Assembly: GCF_001957125.1 (NCBI RefSeq)
Contig: NZ_MPHJ01000008.1
Location: forward strand, 1 to 64,000
Reading direction: 5' to 3'
DNA from: Shewanella sp. UCD-KL12
GTDB lineage: Bacteria; Pseudomonadota; Gammaproteobacteria; Enterobacterales; Shewanellaceae
DNA: 64,000 nt
The position numbers were made by a program, and so were the translations under genes. This document shows positions 9,212-19,148 of this stretch, one piece after another. The notes under the pieces are model-generated. The model had not been told where the DNA came from, made no database searches, and was given only the letters and a program-made list of their open reading frames with translations. Positions within the stretch are counted from its first letter, which is position 1. Each line of letters opens with the position of its first letter.

Positions 9212-10699
9212 ATGAAAAGTGCCATGTCAAAAATTGCCAGTAAACTCCACAAAATATTAAGCCTTATCTTTATGCCGTTATTAATCATTTTTGCAGTGAG
9301 TGGTATCGGCTTAAATCATCCAAGTCTAATTCAATCGGTATCATTGCCGATAACGAGTTTGCCTACTAATTATCATTTTGCTAACTGGAATCGAGGGGCT
9401 ATCCAAGTTTTGGTGGAAGATGAAAATGGAGGTGTATACGCTGGTGGCAAGAGTGGTCTAGGCTATTTTTATCAAGGTCACTACCAACAGATCACTAATC
9501 CTTTAGCGAGGCATGCTTGGCAAAACCTCATTTACAGCTTGTATTTAAATGACAACGAACTTTATATCGGCAGTCGCGATGGTTTATTTCGGTATTCTCT
9601 TGATACTCAGCAATGGCGCTATTTTGATCAAACTCAAGATCAGAGGATCGTCTCCATTATTAAAGGGTCAGAGCAACAGATTATTGCGGTAGCAAATCAT
9701 CAGTTGTTTACCATTGAAGAGGATAAAGCCCGAATCTTTAACATCTCTCTTGCTGAGTCAAAGCAAGCTGTCCCCCTGTTTCGGTTTATCTTTGCACTTC
9801 ACAGTGGTGAGATCTTAGGTCTTCCTGGACGCTTGCTGATGGATGTGACGGCATTAGCTTTAATCTACTTTTGTCTCAGTGGGCTTTATTACTGGCTGTT
9901 TCCGAAAGCAACGAAGCGAAACTTACTGTCTAGAGAGAGAAAAATTAAAGGAGGGAAGCTGTTTAGGTTTATGGCTAAACACCATAACAGCCTAGGGTTA
10001 ATCTTTATGCCTTTACTCATCATTTGCGCGACAACCGCTATGGTGATGCGGCCACCTGGATTGCTGTTTATCGTTTCAGCAAACTCTCCAATCGACTTCA
10101 ATGCCGAACAGGCTACGAGTAAGCTCCCCTACAAAATCACTCAGGCTGCAATGCTAGATGAAAAATTAGTTCTGTTAACTCGTGATGGTGCCTACAGCGG
10201 AGCAGTTAAAGAGGGAAGCCTGTTAATGCCGATGAAAGCCTCTGTACCCATTCATGGTATGGGGGCGACAATACTGCAGCCATTAAACAAAAATGAGTTG
10301 TTAGTTGGATCGTTTAGCGGTCTTTTCAAATGGCGGATCAATACTGATGAGTTTCAAGCAGTTCAACCCAGTGAGCAAAGTGAAGGCTTAATGCCAGTTG
10401 CAGCATATAGTCATTTGGATGAACTGATTGTATTTGATTATCATCAGGGAAAGATATTAGATGCAGAAAAGCGGTTAAGTGAGATGCCTGTAGAGCTCAA
10501 TGAGTATGCAAGAATGTCATTGTGGCACTTTCTGTTCGAGTTGCATAACTTAAGAATTTTCCAGCATTATATCGGCCCCACTTATCTGATTGTGCTATTG
10601 CTTTCAGGCCTAGGTTTACTGATTATCACTATTACAGGCACGATTCAATATCTAAGAAAAAGAGCGAGAGATAGGGTAAGAGACAGGCGTTTGCTTTAA
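9212..10699 (+). CDS. Duplicated inner-membrane protein, PepSY-TM-like
   Basis: This 495-residue protein is built from two related halves about 246 residues apart. KLHKILSLIFMPLLIIF (11-27) matches KHHNSLGLIFMPLLIIC (256-272), and NELYIGSRDGLF (115-126) matches NELLVGSFSGLF (361-372). Each half has a membrane helix, a periplasmic segment with propeller-like repeats, and a second helix (about 210-228 and 455-478). The HK-rich helix start and overall plan resemble PepSY-associated membrane proteins placed next to siderophore receptors, some of which act in ferric reduction. It follows the receptor by 69 bp on the same strand and is probably co-transcribed under Fur. The function is inferred from context only. 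Confidence 0.7.
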   Translation: MKSAMSKIASKLHKILSLIFMPLLIIFAVSGIGLNHPSLIQSVSLPITSLPTNYHFANWNRGAIQVLVEDENGGVYAGGKSGLGYFYQGHYQQITNPLARHAWQNLIYSLYLNDNELYIGSRDGLFRYSLDTQQWRYFDQTQDQRIVSIIKGSEQQIIAVANHQLFTIEEDKARIFNISLAESKQAVPLFRFIFALHSGEILGLPGRLLMDVTALALIYFCLSGLYYWLFPKATKRNLLSRERKIKGGKLFRFMAKHHNSLGLIFMPLLIICATTAMVMRPPGLLFIVSANSPIDFNAEQATSKLPYKITQAAMLDEKLVLLTRDGAYSGAVKEGSLLMPMKASVPIHGMGATILQPLNKNELLVGSFSGLFKWRINTDEFQAVQPSEQSEGLMPVAAYSHLDELIVFDYHQGKILDAEKRLSEMPVELNEYARMSLWHFLFELHNLRIFQHYIGPTYLIVLLLSGLGLLIITITGTIQYLRKRARDRVRDRRLL

Positions 10700-10711
10700 A
10701 AAGAGTCATAA

Positions 10712-10739
10712 AAAAGGGCTTCAACAATGAAGCCCTTTT
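10712..10739. terminator. Bidirectional terminator between the PepSY-like gene and aroH
   Basis: AAAAGGGCTTCA (10712-10723) and TGAAGCCCTTTT (10728-10739) form a 12-bp stem with a 4-nt loop, with A and T runs on either side. It sits between convergent genes and can serve both. Confidence 0.85.
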
Positions 10740-10760
10740 ATCGCAATTTTTTAAAGCTGA

Positions 10761-11822
10761 TTATGCGAGTTTATTCATTCGTGCTCTAGATGCTTTGGCT
10801 AGGTCGCGAAGCAGCTTTTCAGAGTCAGCCCAATGTAAACAAGCATCTGTGATACTCTTGCCATAGACAAGTGGCTCGCCAGGGATCACTTTTTGATTAC
10901 CCTCTTCGATAAAGCTTTCAGCCATAATACCTGCAATAGCAGTAGAACCTTGAGACATCTGCTCCATGATGCTGTCTGCAACTTGAAGTTGTTGTGCGTG
11001 TTTCTTTTGGCTGTTGCCGTGACTAAAGTCAACGACCATACGATGAGACACACCAACACTCTTTAGCTGCTCTGCTGCAGTATTGATGTCTTCAGCATGA
11101 TAGTTTGGCTGCTTGCCGCCACGAAGAATGATGTGACCATATGGGTTTCCGCTCGTGCGGTATACCGCCATAGCACCATCTTTATCAGGCGAGTAGAAGA
11201 TATGTGGCTCTTTTGCCGCACGTACTGCATCGATAGCGATATTGATATTGCCATCGGTACCATTTTTAAAGCCGACGGGACAAGAAAGCGCTGAAGCCAT
11301 TTCACGGTGAATTTGGCTTTCAGTTGTGCGTGCACCCACAGCGCCCCAAGTGATAAGGTCGGCAATATACTGACCATTCACCATATCAAGGAATTCAGTG
11401 GCGATAGGCAGCTTAAGCTCTGTGATCTGTTGCAACAACTCTCGAGCTAAACGTAACCCTTTATTGGCATTGAAACTGCCATCGAGATCAGGATCTGATA
11501 TCAATCCTTTCCAGCCTACTGTGGTACGTGGCTTTTCGAAATAAACGCGCATCAAAATACAAAGATCATCTTTAAGCTCCATATGTAGCTTAGATAGTCG
11601 CTTGGCATAATCAATTGCAGCTTCTGTGTCATGAATTGAGCAAGGACCAACGATCACAAGTAGTCGATTATCTTCACCCGTTAAAATGGCTTCGACTTCG
11701 CGTCTTTGCTGTACCAGATAATCGGCAGCTTCTTGTGTTAGGGGATACTCTGAAGCTAATTTAGCGGGAGAAATTGCCTTACATAATAAAGTGGTGCGTA
11801 GTTCGTCTGTTTTAATGGTCAT
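10761..11822 (-). CDS. aroH: 3-deoxy-7-phosphoheptulonate synthase (class I DAHP synthase)
   Basis: This enzyme condenses phosphoenolpyruvate and erythrose 4-phosphate, the first step of the shikimate pathway. The 353-residue length and the blocks LLVIVGPCSIHD, YFEKPRTTVGWKGLISDP, GARTTESQIHREMASALSCPV and VVDFSHGNSQK are those of class I enzymes. The N-terminus (TDELRT, then the PxxLA..YP pattern and GEDNRLLVI) reads most like the tryptophan-sensitive isozyme AroH. The order ppsA, ppsR, aroH is also that of E. coli. Which amino acid inhibits it cannot be proven here. It lies downstream of ppsR on the same strand, 176 bp apart. Confidence 0.92.
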   Translation of the reverse strand: MTIKTDELRTTLLCKAISPAKLASEYPLTQEAADYLVQQRREVEAILTGEDNRLLVIVGPCSIHDTEAAIDYAKRLSKLHMELKDDLCILMRVYFEKPRTTVGWKGLISDPDLDGSFNANKGLRLARELLQQITELKLPIATEFLDMVNGQYIADLITWGAVGARTTESQIHREMASALSCPVGFKNGTDGNINIAIDAVRAAKEPHIFYSPDKDGAMAVYRTSGNPYGHIILRGGKQPNYHAEDINTAAEQLKSVGVSHRMVVDFSHGNSQKKHAQQLQVADSIMEQMSQGSTAIAGIMAESFIEEGNQKVIPGEPLVYGKSITDACLHWADSEKLLRDLAKASRARMNKLA

Positions 11823-11891
11823 TCATTTTACCGAGCGTTCGTATGGGCATTTAGCCTGATTGCTTCGGATTATAACGAATAGTTCAGAGTT

Positions 11892-11939
11892 GCACAGCGC
11901 CTTAGGGGGAAAATAATGGGATATTTTCATGCGCTGTGC
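11892..11939. repeat. Long two-part hairpin between ppsR and aroH
   Basis: GCACAGCGC (11892-11900) pairs with GCGCTGTGC (11931-11939), and inside it GAAAATA pairs with TATTTTC, giving a stem with a nested stem. It lies 70-117 bp before the aroH start. It could be a leader structure of aroH, or a terminator for plus-strand transcripts, since TGTTTTATTT follows on that strand. The function is open. Confidence 0.45.
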
Positions 11940-11998
11940 TGTTTTATTTACAAAATCACCGTATTTATTTAAGTACAGTTAATACGATAAGTACCGTA

Positions 11999-12811
11999 CT
12001 AGAACATATGGCGCTCTAAACCTGTCTCTGCCAATATCTTCGTCGCTATCTCTTCAACAGAGTGATTGGTGGTATTCACAAACGGGATACGCTCGCGTTT
12101 ATACATCATCTCTACCTCTTTTACTTCCAAGCGACACTGTCTTAAAGAGGAGTAGCGGCTGTTCTCCATGCGGCTCTGACGTATCTCGTGCAGACGTTCA
12201 GGATCGATAGTTAGACCAAATAGTTTTTTCTTATTACGTTTTAATGCATCAGGAAGTTTGAGGTTATCCATGTCATCTTCAACAAATGGATAGTTGGCTG
12301 CCTTTATACCAAATTGCATTGAAAGGTAGAGGCTACTTGGGGTTTTGCCACAACGAGACACGCCAAGTAACACAAGATCGGCTTTATCTATATTCTTTAG
12401 TGTCTGCCCATCATCGTTATCCATCGTGTAATTAATGGCATCAATACGTGCTTCATAGCCATCATTTGCCTTGCCGTGGGTACGGTGAACGACAGGAGAG
12501 GCCTTAATACCCAATTGTTGCTCTAAAGGAGCGACAAAAGTGTTCAAAAAGTCATAATCTATCCCTTCGCTGCTATAGATGATGTCTCTAATCTCAGGTT
12601 TGACTATAGAATGGAACACCAGTGGTCGTTCACCTGTTGTAATAAAACAATCATTAATTTGTGCTTTAATAGCATTAGCTTTCGCTTCTGTTTCAACGAA
12701 AGGAATTGTAAGTGCGTCAAATTCAATAGGAAATTGAGAAAGAACCGCATGGCCAAACACTTCAGCTGTGATCGCTGTCCCATCTGAGATATAAAAAACT
12801 TTACGTAACAT
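11999..12811 (-). CDS. ppsR: PEP synthase regulatory protein (bifunctional kinase/pyrophosphorylase)
   Basis: The start chosen is ATG at 12811 ([15 protein letters not shown]), with AAGAGGT just upstream; a longer open frame to 12964 would run into ppsA and is rejected. The 270-residue product belongs to the DUF299/PSRP family, which inactivates PEP synthase by ADP-dependent phosphorylation of an active-site Thr and reactivates it by phosphorolysis. The P-loop [12 protein letters not shown] is visible near residues 152-163. It is divergent from ppsA, its known target, as in E. coli. Confidence 0.95.
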   Translation of the reverse strand: MLRKVFYISDGTAITAEVFGHAVLSQFPIEFDALTIPFVETEAKANAIKAQINDCFITTGERPLVFHSIVKPEIRDIIYSSEGIDYDFLNTFVAPLEQQLGIKASPVVHRTHGKANDGYEARIDAINYTMDNDDGQTLKNIDKADLVLLGVSRCGKTPSSLYLSMQFGIKAANYPFVEDDMDNLKLPDALKRNKKKLFGLTIDPERLHEIRQSRMENSRYSSLRQCRLEVKEVEMMYKRERIPFVNTTNHSVEEIATKILAETGLERHMF

Positions 12812-12824
12812 TTTGACCTCTTGT

Positions 12825-12839
12825 AGTAATAAAATTACA
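12825..12839. promoter_or_regulatory. HexR-like operator between ppsR and ppsA
   Basis: AGTAATAAAATTACA matches the Shewanella HexR palindrome TGTAATnnnATTACA at all but the first position. HexR is known to control central carbon genes in Shewanella, including activation of ppsA. The site is about 100 bp before ppsA and 14 bp before ppsR, so it could act on both. Confidence 0.7.
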
Positions 12840-12937
12840 AATAAAATTATAGATTTACGCTTCCTGCGATGGAGTGTAAAATGCCGCTGCCCTCCTGTGA
12901 AGGGGCCACACTGAAATAAACTTGCGGAGATAGAACT

Positions 12938-15307
12938 GTGCAGCAATATGTACTCTGGTATCAAGAATTAGGCATGGGTGACGTCAACAAGGTAGGCGGT
13001 AAAAACGCTTCTCTTGGAGAGATGATTAGCAACTTAGCTAATGCAGGCGTACAAGTGCCGGGCGGTTTTGCAACCACATCTTACGCGTTCAATGAGTTTC
13101 TTGAACAAAGCGGACTGAACCAGAAGATATACGACATTCTAGATGTTTTAGATGTAGATGACGTGAACGCACTCGCTACAGCCGGTGCACAGATCAGACA
13201 ATGGGTTATCGATACCCCGTTCCACCCCGAATTTGAAGAAGTTGTGCGTAGCTCTTACGACAAACTTTCTTCTGAAACTAATAATGCTTCTTTTGCGGTT
13301 CGCTCTTCAGCAACTGCAGAAGATATGCCTGATGCTTCATTTGCTGGTCAGCAAGAGACGTTCCTGAACGTTAAAGGTTATGACTCTGTACTTGTCGCGA
13401 TTAAGCATGTTTTTGCATCACTGTTCAATGATCGTGCTATCTCTTACCGTGTTCACCAAGGTTACGACCATAAAGGTGTTGCGCTATCTGCTGGTGTTCA
13501 GCGCATGGTTCGCTCTGACACTGCAGCTTCTGGTGTTATGTTCACCATGGACACTGAATCTGGCAACAATGACGTGGTATTCATTACTTCATCATTTGGT
13601 CTAGGTGAAATGGTTGTTCAAGGTGCGGTTAACCCTGATGAGTTTTATGTGCATAAGCCAAGCTTGACTGCAGGCCATAAAGCGGTTGTTCGCCGTAACA
13701 TTGGTAGCAAGTTGATCCAGATGGTTTATTCAGATGATCTTGAGCATGGTAAACAAGTTAAGATTGAAGATGTTCCAGCTGACATGCGCCGTGAATTCTC
13801 AGTGAACGATGAAGAGGTCATGGAACTTGCTAAGCAAGCGATGATCATCGAAAAGCACTACGGTCGTCCAATGGACATCGAATGGGCTAAAGATGGCAAC
13901 GATGGCAAGCTTTATATCGTACAAGCACGCCCTGAGACAGTACGTTCTCGCGAAGATGTGCAACTGATTGAGCGTTTCCACCTTAAGACAAAGAGTGAAG
14001 TCGTTTCTGAAGGTCGCGCAATTGGCCATAAGATCGGTAACGGTGTCGCTAAAGTCCTGGCTTCAATCGAAGATATGGACCAGATTAAAGAAGGTGACGT
14101 ACTCGTTACCGATATGACAGATCCTGATTGGGAACCTATCATGAAGCGCGCAAGCGCTATCGTTACCAACCGTGGTGGCCGTACTTGTCACGCTGCAATT
14201 ATTGCACGTGAGCTTGGCGTTCCTGCTGTTGTTGGTTGTGGTGACGTGACTGAGCGTATCAAGAATGGTCAGGAAGTGACAGTTTCTTGTGCTGAAGGTG
14301 ACACAGGTTTCATCTACGACGGTATTCAAGATTTCGATGTGGTTCGTTCACGCGTTGATTCTATGCCTGAATTGCCGATGAAGATTATGATGAACGTCGG
14401 TAACCCAGACAGAGCATTTGATTTTGCTCGCCTGCCTAACGAAGGTGTTGGCCTTGCTCGTCTTGAGTTCATCATCAACCGTATGATCGGTATTCACCCG
14501 AAAGCCTTGCTTGAATTCAATGATCAAACTGCTGAACTTCAGCAAGAGATCCACGAGATGATTGCAGGTTACGAATCACCAGTTGAGTTTTATATTGCTC
14601 GTCTGGTTGAAGGTATGGCGACTATCGCATCAGCTTTCCATCCGAAGAAAGTGATTATTCGTATGTCTGACTTTAAGTCGAACGAATACGCTAACTTAGT
14701 CGGTGGTGACAGATACGAGCCAGAGGAAGAGAACCCAATGCTGGGCTTCCGTGGTGCAAGCCGTTATATCTCTGAATCTTTCCGTGATTGTTTTGCACTT
14801 GAGTGTGAAGCGATTAAGCGTGTTCGCAACGAGATGGGTCTCACTAATGTTGAGATTATGATCCCGTTCGTACGTACGTTAGGTGAAGCTGAGCAGGTTA
14901 TCGACCTACTGAAAGAGCAAGGTTTAGAGCGTGGTAAAGACGGTCTTCGCGTTATCATGATGTGTGAACTGCCATCGAATGCATTGCTTGCTGATCAATT
15001 CCTAGAGTATTTCGATGGATTCTCAATCGGCTCAAACGATCTGACTCAGCTTACGCTTGGTCTAGATCGTGACTCTGGCATTATCAGTCACCTGTTTGAT
15101 GAGCGTAATGACGCAGTTAAAGTGCTACTTGCTATGGCGATTAAAGCCGCTAAAGCTAAAGGTGCTTATGTTGGTATCTGCGGCCAAGGTCCTTCAGACC
15201 ACGCTGATTTTGCAGCTTGGTTAGTAGAGCAGGGCATTGATACGGTATCACTAAACCCAGATACTGTTATCGATACTTGGTTATACCTAGGTAAAGAACA
15301 CGGTTAA
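12938..15307 (+). CDS. ppsA: Phosphoenolpyruvate synthase
   Basis: This enzyme makes PEP from pyruvate and ATP for gluconeogenesis, releasing AMP and phosphate. The start is GTG at 12938, with GGAGA at 12926-12930; the nearby ATG at 12949 is out of frame. The 789 residues cover the ATP-grasp domain (about 15-340, with KNASLGEM and [19 protein letters not shown]), the swivelling phosphohistidine domain ([13 protein letters not shown], His418), and the PEP-binding barrel (about 470-785, with [14 protein letters not shown] and GICGQGPSD). The Thr-Cys-His motif next to His418 is the target of PpsR. A strong terminator follows. Confidence 0.97.
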   Translation: MQQYVLWYQELGMGDVNKVGGKNASLGEMISNLANAGVQVPGGFATTSYAFNEFLEQSGLNQKIYDILDVLDVDDVNALATAGAQIRQWVIDTPFHPEFEEVVRSSYDKLSSETNNASFAVRSSATAEDMPDASFAGQQETFLNVKGYDSVLVAIKHVFASLFNDRAISYRVHQGYDHKGVALSAGVQRMVRSDTAASGVMFTMDTESGNNDVVFITSSFGLGEMVVQGAVNPDEFYVHKPSLTAGHKAVVRRNIGSKLIQMVYSDDLEHGKQVKIEDVPADMRREFSVNDEEVMELAKQAMIIEKHYGRPMDIEWAKDGNDGKLYIVQARPETVRSREDVQLIERFHLKTKSEVVSEGRAIGHKIGNGVAKVLASIEDMDQIKEGDVLVTDMTDPDWEPIMKRASAIVTNRGGRTCHAAIIARELGVPAVVGCGDVTERIKNGQEVTVSCAEGDTGFIYDGIQDFDVVRSRVDSMPELPMKIMMNVGNPDRAFDFARLPNEGVGLARLEFIINRMIGIHPKALLEFNDQTAELQQEIHEMIAGYESPVEFYIARLVEGMATIASAFHPKKVIIRMSDFKSNEYANLVGGDRYEPEEENPMLGFRGASRYISESFRDCFALECEAIKRVRNEMGLTNVEIMIPFVRTLGEAEQVIDLLKEQGLERGKDGLRVIMMCELPSNALLADQFLEYFDGFSIGSNDLTQLTLGLDRDSGIISHLFDERNDAVKVLLAMAIKAAKAKGAYVGICGQGPSDHADFAAWLVEQGIDTVSLNPDTVIDTWLYLGKEHG

Positions 15308-15336
15308 TTATTCCTTAAATAGAATAAGCTAATCTT

Positions 15337-15364
15337 AAAAGCCGCTATATAGCGGCTTTTTTTT
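15337..15364 (+). terminator. Terminator of ppsA
   Basis: AAAAGCCGCTAT and ATAGCGGCTTTT form a perfect 24-bp palindrome (15337-15360) followed by more T residues, 30 bp after the ppsA stop. Confidence 0.9.
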
Positions 15365-15424
15365 ATGGATTTTTTTTATATAATGGCAAGTATAATTACA
15401 TAAATATAATAGACAGAAACACTT

Positions 15425-18400
15425 ATGTTACCTATTGCTAAATTGCCTAAGCTATCCCATGAGCAGATGCTTGAGCCAGAATACCTCGCCTTTTTATCGG
15501 CACTTCAACAGAGTAAATTTAGCGGTGACATAGATAAGCGCTACAGTGCACGCTTAGCTCAAGCCACAGATAATTCAGTTTATCAATTTCTTCCTCAGGC
15601 TGTTCTGTATCCAAGAGATCAACAAGATATTGCTATTGCACTTGAACTTGCATCACGTAAAGAGTTCGATAGTGTCGTGTTCAGTGCTAGAGGTGGTGGT
15701 ACAGGTACTAATGGACAGTCGCTCACTCATGGTCTGATTTTAGACTTGTCTCGCTATCTCAATCAGGTACTCGAGATCAATGCTGAAGAGGGCTGGGTTA
15801 AAGTGCAAGCCGGTGTGGTTAAAGATGCGCTTAATGATGCGCTACGGCCTCACGGTTTCTTTTTTAGTCCAGACCTGTCTACATCTAATCGTGCGACGAT
15901 GGGTGGCATGATCAACACTGACGCATCTGGTGCTGGTTCGTTAGTTTATGGTAAAACATCGGATCATGTTCTTGGTTTGTCGAGTGTGCTTTATGATGGC
16001 AGTATCTTGGATACTTTTGCCATTAAACGCGATGAACTGGACAATATCGATGCTATAACGACAAACAAGTTTGGTCAGCAGTTAATTACAGCTGTAGCTG
16101 GTATCTGTAGTCAAAACCGTGAACATATTGAGGCAAGGTTTCCAAAGCTTAACCGCTTCCTGACTGGCTATGATCTGAAAAATGTTTGGAATGAAGATCT
16201 GAGTGAATTTAACCTGTCTCGTATTCTAACAGGATCTGAAGGAACGCTTGCTGTTATCACAGAAGCAAAACTTGATATCACACCACTGCCTAGCGTTCGG
16301 ATGATGGTGAATATTAAATATAACTCATTTGAATCAGCACTTAGGCATGCACCGGATCTGGTAAAAGCGAATGCGACAGTCGTTGAAACTGTCGATTCGA
16401 AAGTGCTTAACCTTGCTCAACAAGATATTATTTGGCACTCAGTGTCCGAGCTGATTAAAGATGTACCCGGCAATCAGATTGATGGACTCAACATGGTTGA
16501 GTTTGCTGGGGAGAAAGATGAGGTCGAAGCTCGGGTAGACGCACTTTGTCAGGCACTAGATACGCAATTAGAGTCTGCACCTAATGGTTTACTTGGCTAT
16601 CAAGTTACCAATGATAAGCCAAGTATCAACATGATCTATGCCATGCGCAAGAAAGCTGTTGGTTTGCTTGGAGCGACAAAAGGGCGGCGCAAACCAATTG
16701 CTTTTGCTGAAGACACCGCAGTACCTCCAGAGAAGTTAGCTGATTTCATTATGGAGTTTAGGGCTTTGCTTGATGCTCATCAGCTGCAGTACGGTATGTT
16801 TGGGCATGTGGACGCTGGGGTACTACATGTTCGTCCTGCGCTGGATATGTGCGATATCAATGATGAGAAACTGCTTAAGCAAGTCTCTGATCAAGTTGCT
16901 GACTTAACGGTTAAATATGGCGGCTTGATGTGGGGAGAGCATGGTAAAGGCGTGCGGGGCGAGTACGGACCGGCAGTCTTTGGTGAGCAGCTTTTTGGCT
17001 TACTCGAAGAGATTAAGGGCTTGTTTGATCCCAATAATAAACTCAACCCTGGTAAGCTGGTGGCGCCTAGAGATAAAGGTCCATTACGCTATAATGTCGA
17101 TAGCCTTAAACGAGGTGAACTCGATCGACAGATCCCCGTGAATACCCGTGATGCTTTTCCCGATGTGATGAACTGTAATGGTAATGGCTTATGTTTTAAT
17201 TACAGCCACTATTCACCCATGTGCCCTTCGTTTAAGGTTACTGGTGACAGAGTTCATTCGCCAAAAGGGCGAGCAGGTTTGATGCGTGAGTGGTTACGCT
17301 TGCTCGAGAATGAAGGTGTTGATGTAGTTGAGCTTGCGAAGCAAAAGCCACTAGGTTTATTGCAACGTACTCAGAACAGCTTGAATATACACCGCGAATA
17401 TGATTACTCCCAAGAGGTGATGGAGTCTCTAAAGGGCTGCTTAGCCTGTAAGGCGTGTGCTTCTCAATGCCCTGTAAAAGTTGATGTTCCAAAGTTTAGG
17501 GCACAATTTTTTAATATCTATTATCAAAGGTATCTGCGTCCTGCAAAAGATTATTTAGTTGCAGGCATTGAAGATTCGCTCCCCTTGATGGCAATAGCGC
17601 CTAGACTGACTAACCTTGTGGCACAAAACAGTGTCAGTCAGTGGGTAATAAAAAAATCATTAGGCTATGTTGATGCTCCAGCGCTTTCTGTTCCCACCCT
17701 TAAACAGAAGCTAGATGGTCATGCTTGTCGTGGTTACGATCTCGAAGCATTAGAGGCTATTGCTGAAGATGAACGTAAAAACTATGTGTTGGTTGTACAA
17801 GACCCGTTTAATAGCTTCTACGAAGCCGATACGGTTTATCATTTCATCAAGCTGATTGAAAAAATGGGACTCAAGCCTGTATTACTGCCCTATAAGCCAA
17901 ACGGTAAGCCAATCCATATCAAAGGTTTCTTAGACAAGTTCGCAAAGACCGCCCAGTCATCGGCTGATTTTTTGACTAAAGTACATGCTTTGGGCATGCC
18001 TATGGTGGGTGTCGATCCGGCAATGGTACTTTGTTATCGCGATGAGTATCGGCAGGTACTTGGAGATAAGCGTGGAGATTTCGAAGTTCAATTAGCCAAT
18101 GAATGGTTACTCGAAGCCATCAAATCTATGCCTGCTAGCGATAAGCAAACGGGTAAATCGTTTACCTGGTTTAGTCACTGTACGGAGTCAACAGCTAAAC
18201 CTAATACAGCGAGTGAGTGGAAAATGATCTTTTCACACTTTGGCGCGACGCTAGAGACTGTGAGTCTAGGTTGCTGTGGTATGGCTGGCACGTATGGTCA
18301 TGAACTCGAAAATAAACAAAATTCTCAAGCACTTTTTAGTATGTCTTGGGAAAAAACCTTAAGCAGCTTACCTCAAGAGCAAGTGCTGGTTTCAGGTTAC

Positions 18401-18478
18401 TCTTGCCGTAGCCAAGTTAAACGCTTTGGTGGCTTTAAGCCAAGGCATCCTGTGCAGGTACTATTGACAATGCTGTAG
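15425..18478 (+). CDS. ydiJ: FAD-linked oxidase with iron-sulfur domain (YdiJ, D-2-hydroxyglutarate dehydrogenase type)
   Basis: This 1017-residue protein is colinear with E. coli YdiJ (1018). Residues about 55-240 form the FAD-binding PCMH domain (SARGGGTGTNGQSLTHG). Residues 270-545 form the FAD-oxidase C-terminal domain (YGMFGHVDAGVLHVRP, LNPGKLV). Then comes a ferredoxin-like domain with CNGNGLCF and CLACKACASQCPVKVDVP. The C-terminal CCG-type domain carries HCTES and LGCCGMAGTYGHE. YdiJ-type enzymes oxidise D-2-hydroxy acids and pass electrons to the respiratory chain. Placement after ppsA agrees with the enterobacterial neighbourhood. The exact substrate is inferred. Confidence 0.9.
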   Translation: MLPIAKLPKLSHEQMLEPEYLAFLSALQQSKFSGDIDKRYSARLAQATDNSVYQFLPQAVLYPRDQQDIAIALELASRKEFDSVVFSARGGGTGTNGQSLTHGLILDLSRYLNQVLEINAEEGWVKVQAGVVKDALNDALRPHGFFFSPDLSTSNRATMGGMINTDASGAGSLVYGKTSDHVLGLSSVLYDGSILDTFAIKRDELDNIDAITTNKFGQQLITAVAGICSQNREHIEARFPKLNRFLTGYDLKNVWNEDLSEFNLSRILTGSEGTLAVITEAKLDITPLPSVRMMVNIKYNSFESALRHAPDLVKANATVVETVDSKVLNLAQQDIIWHSVSELIKDVPGNQIDGLNMVEFAGEKDEVEARVDALCQALDTQLESAPNGLLGYQVTNDKPSINMIYAMRKKAVGLLGATKGRRKPIAFAEDTAVPPEKLADFIMEFRALLDAHQLQYGMFGHVDAGVLHVRPALDMCDINDEKLLKQVSDQVADLTVKYGGLMWGEHGKGVRGEYGPAVFGEQLFGLLEEIKGLFDPNNKLNPGKLVAPRDKGPLRYNVDSLKRGELDRQIPVNTRDAFPDVMNCNGNGLCFNYSHYSPMCPSFKVTGDRVHSPKGRAGLMREWLRLLENEGVDVVELAKQKPLGLLQRTQNSLNIHREYDYSQEVMESLKGCLACKACASQCPVKVDVPKFRAQFFNIYYQRYLRPAKDYLVAGIEDSLPLMAIAPRLTNLVAQNSVSQWVIKKSLGYVDAPALSVPTLKQKLDGHACRGYDLEALEAIAEDERKNYVLVVQDPFNSFYEADTVYHFIKLIEKMGLKPVLLPYKPNGKPIHIKGFLDKFAKTAQSSADFLTKVHALGMPMVGVDPAMVLCYRDEYRQVLGDKRGDFEVQLANEWLLEAIKSMPASDKQTGKSFTWFSHCTESTAKPNTASEWKMIFSHFGATLETVSLGCCGMAGTYGHELENKQNSQALFSMSWEKTLSSLPQEQVLVSGYSCRSQVKRFGGFKPRHPVQVLLTML

Positions 18479-18514
18479 CGACTGTCGATATTTAATAGAA
18501 TTGTAATGAGTATG

Positions 18515-18540
18515 AAGGCTAGGTTTTCCTAGCCTTTTTC
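18515..18540 (+). terminator. Terminator of ydiJ
   Basis: AAGGCTAGG (18515-18523), loop TTTT, CCTAGCCTT (18528-18536), followed by TTTC. Confidence 0.85.
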
Positions 18541-18586
18541 ATGAGTTACATTGAGTATGAACAAAAAAGAGTGAGTAGAGGCATAA

Positions 18587-19033
18587 GTGGACAGTGAAAA
18601 ATTTGAGCAAGCGTTCAAACAGATTAACCTTAACGCTGCGCTGTGCGTAGAAACTTGTCTGTTTTATATCGATAATGAGGGGCGCTGGTTTTATCAAGGT
18701 GAACCACTACCCACTAAGTTCGCGCGCTTATTCAGTTCGATACTGCATGGTATAGAGGGTGAGCACTTCTTGATTACGCCAGTAGAGAAGTTAAAAGTAG
18801 CGGTATCCTCCACACCTCTTTTGATAGTCGATTATCAGCAACAGAAATCTGGTCAGTTTCTGCTGACAACCAGTCTAGGGACTGAGTTCGAACTAGAAGA
18901 TTTTCACAGTTTCAGTATTGAAGATGAAGGTGTCTACATGAATTTGCCAAGAGGGCTTAGCGCAAAGCTTGGTAGGGCTTGCTTCTATCGATTTGTAGAA
19001 CAATATCTTACTGATCTTGACTCATACCAATGA
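18587..19033 (+). CDS. DUF1285 family protein
   Basis: This 148-residue cytoplasmic protein starts at GTG 18587. The family core is recognisable in WFYQGEPLPTKFARLF, HFLITPVEKLKV and LLIVDY, features of DUF1285. The biochemical role of this family is not established to my knowledge. It stands alone between the ydiJ terminator and the MarR gene. Confidence 0.75.
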   Translation: MDSEKFEQAFKQINLNAALCVETCLFYIDNEGRWFYQGEPLPTKFARLFSSILHGIEGEHFLITPVEKLKVAVSSTPLLIVDYQQQKSGQFLLTTSLGTEFELEDFHSFSIEDEGVYMNLPRGLSAKLGRACFYRFVEQYLTDLDSYQ

Positions 19034-19041
19034 AATGATTG

Positions 19042-19078
19042 TAACTAATTAATAATATAAAACTTTTATAATTAGTTA
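19042..19078. promoter_or_regulatory. Nested inverted repeats upstream of the MarR gene
   Basis: TAACTAATTA (19042-19051) and TAATTAGTTA (19069-19078) are inverted arms around an inner palindrome, TATAAAACTTTTATA (19056-19070). MarR regulators commonly bind AT-rich palindromes in their own promoters, so this is a candidate operator about 70-107 bp before the start. It could also be a weak terminator of the DUF1285 gene. Confidence 0.45.
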
Positions 19079-19148
19079 TGAGTATCGCTAGTTTCTTATC
19101 TGCTTAGTGTTAGTATTAGTGTAGGTACTGATAAGTAGGAGATGCTAA

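Noticed and set aside
11985..12010. TrpR-like operator near the end of ppsR, upstream of aroH
   Set aside because: Only one half (CTAGTAC) fits; the other half matches at about two of nine positions.
12812..12964. N-terminal extension of ppsR overlapping ppsA
   Set aside because: The extension crosses the HexR-like site and the ppsA start, has no family match, and the ATG at 12811 has a good ribosome site.
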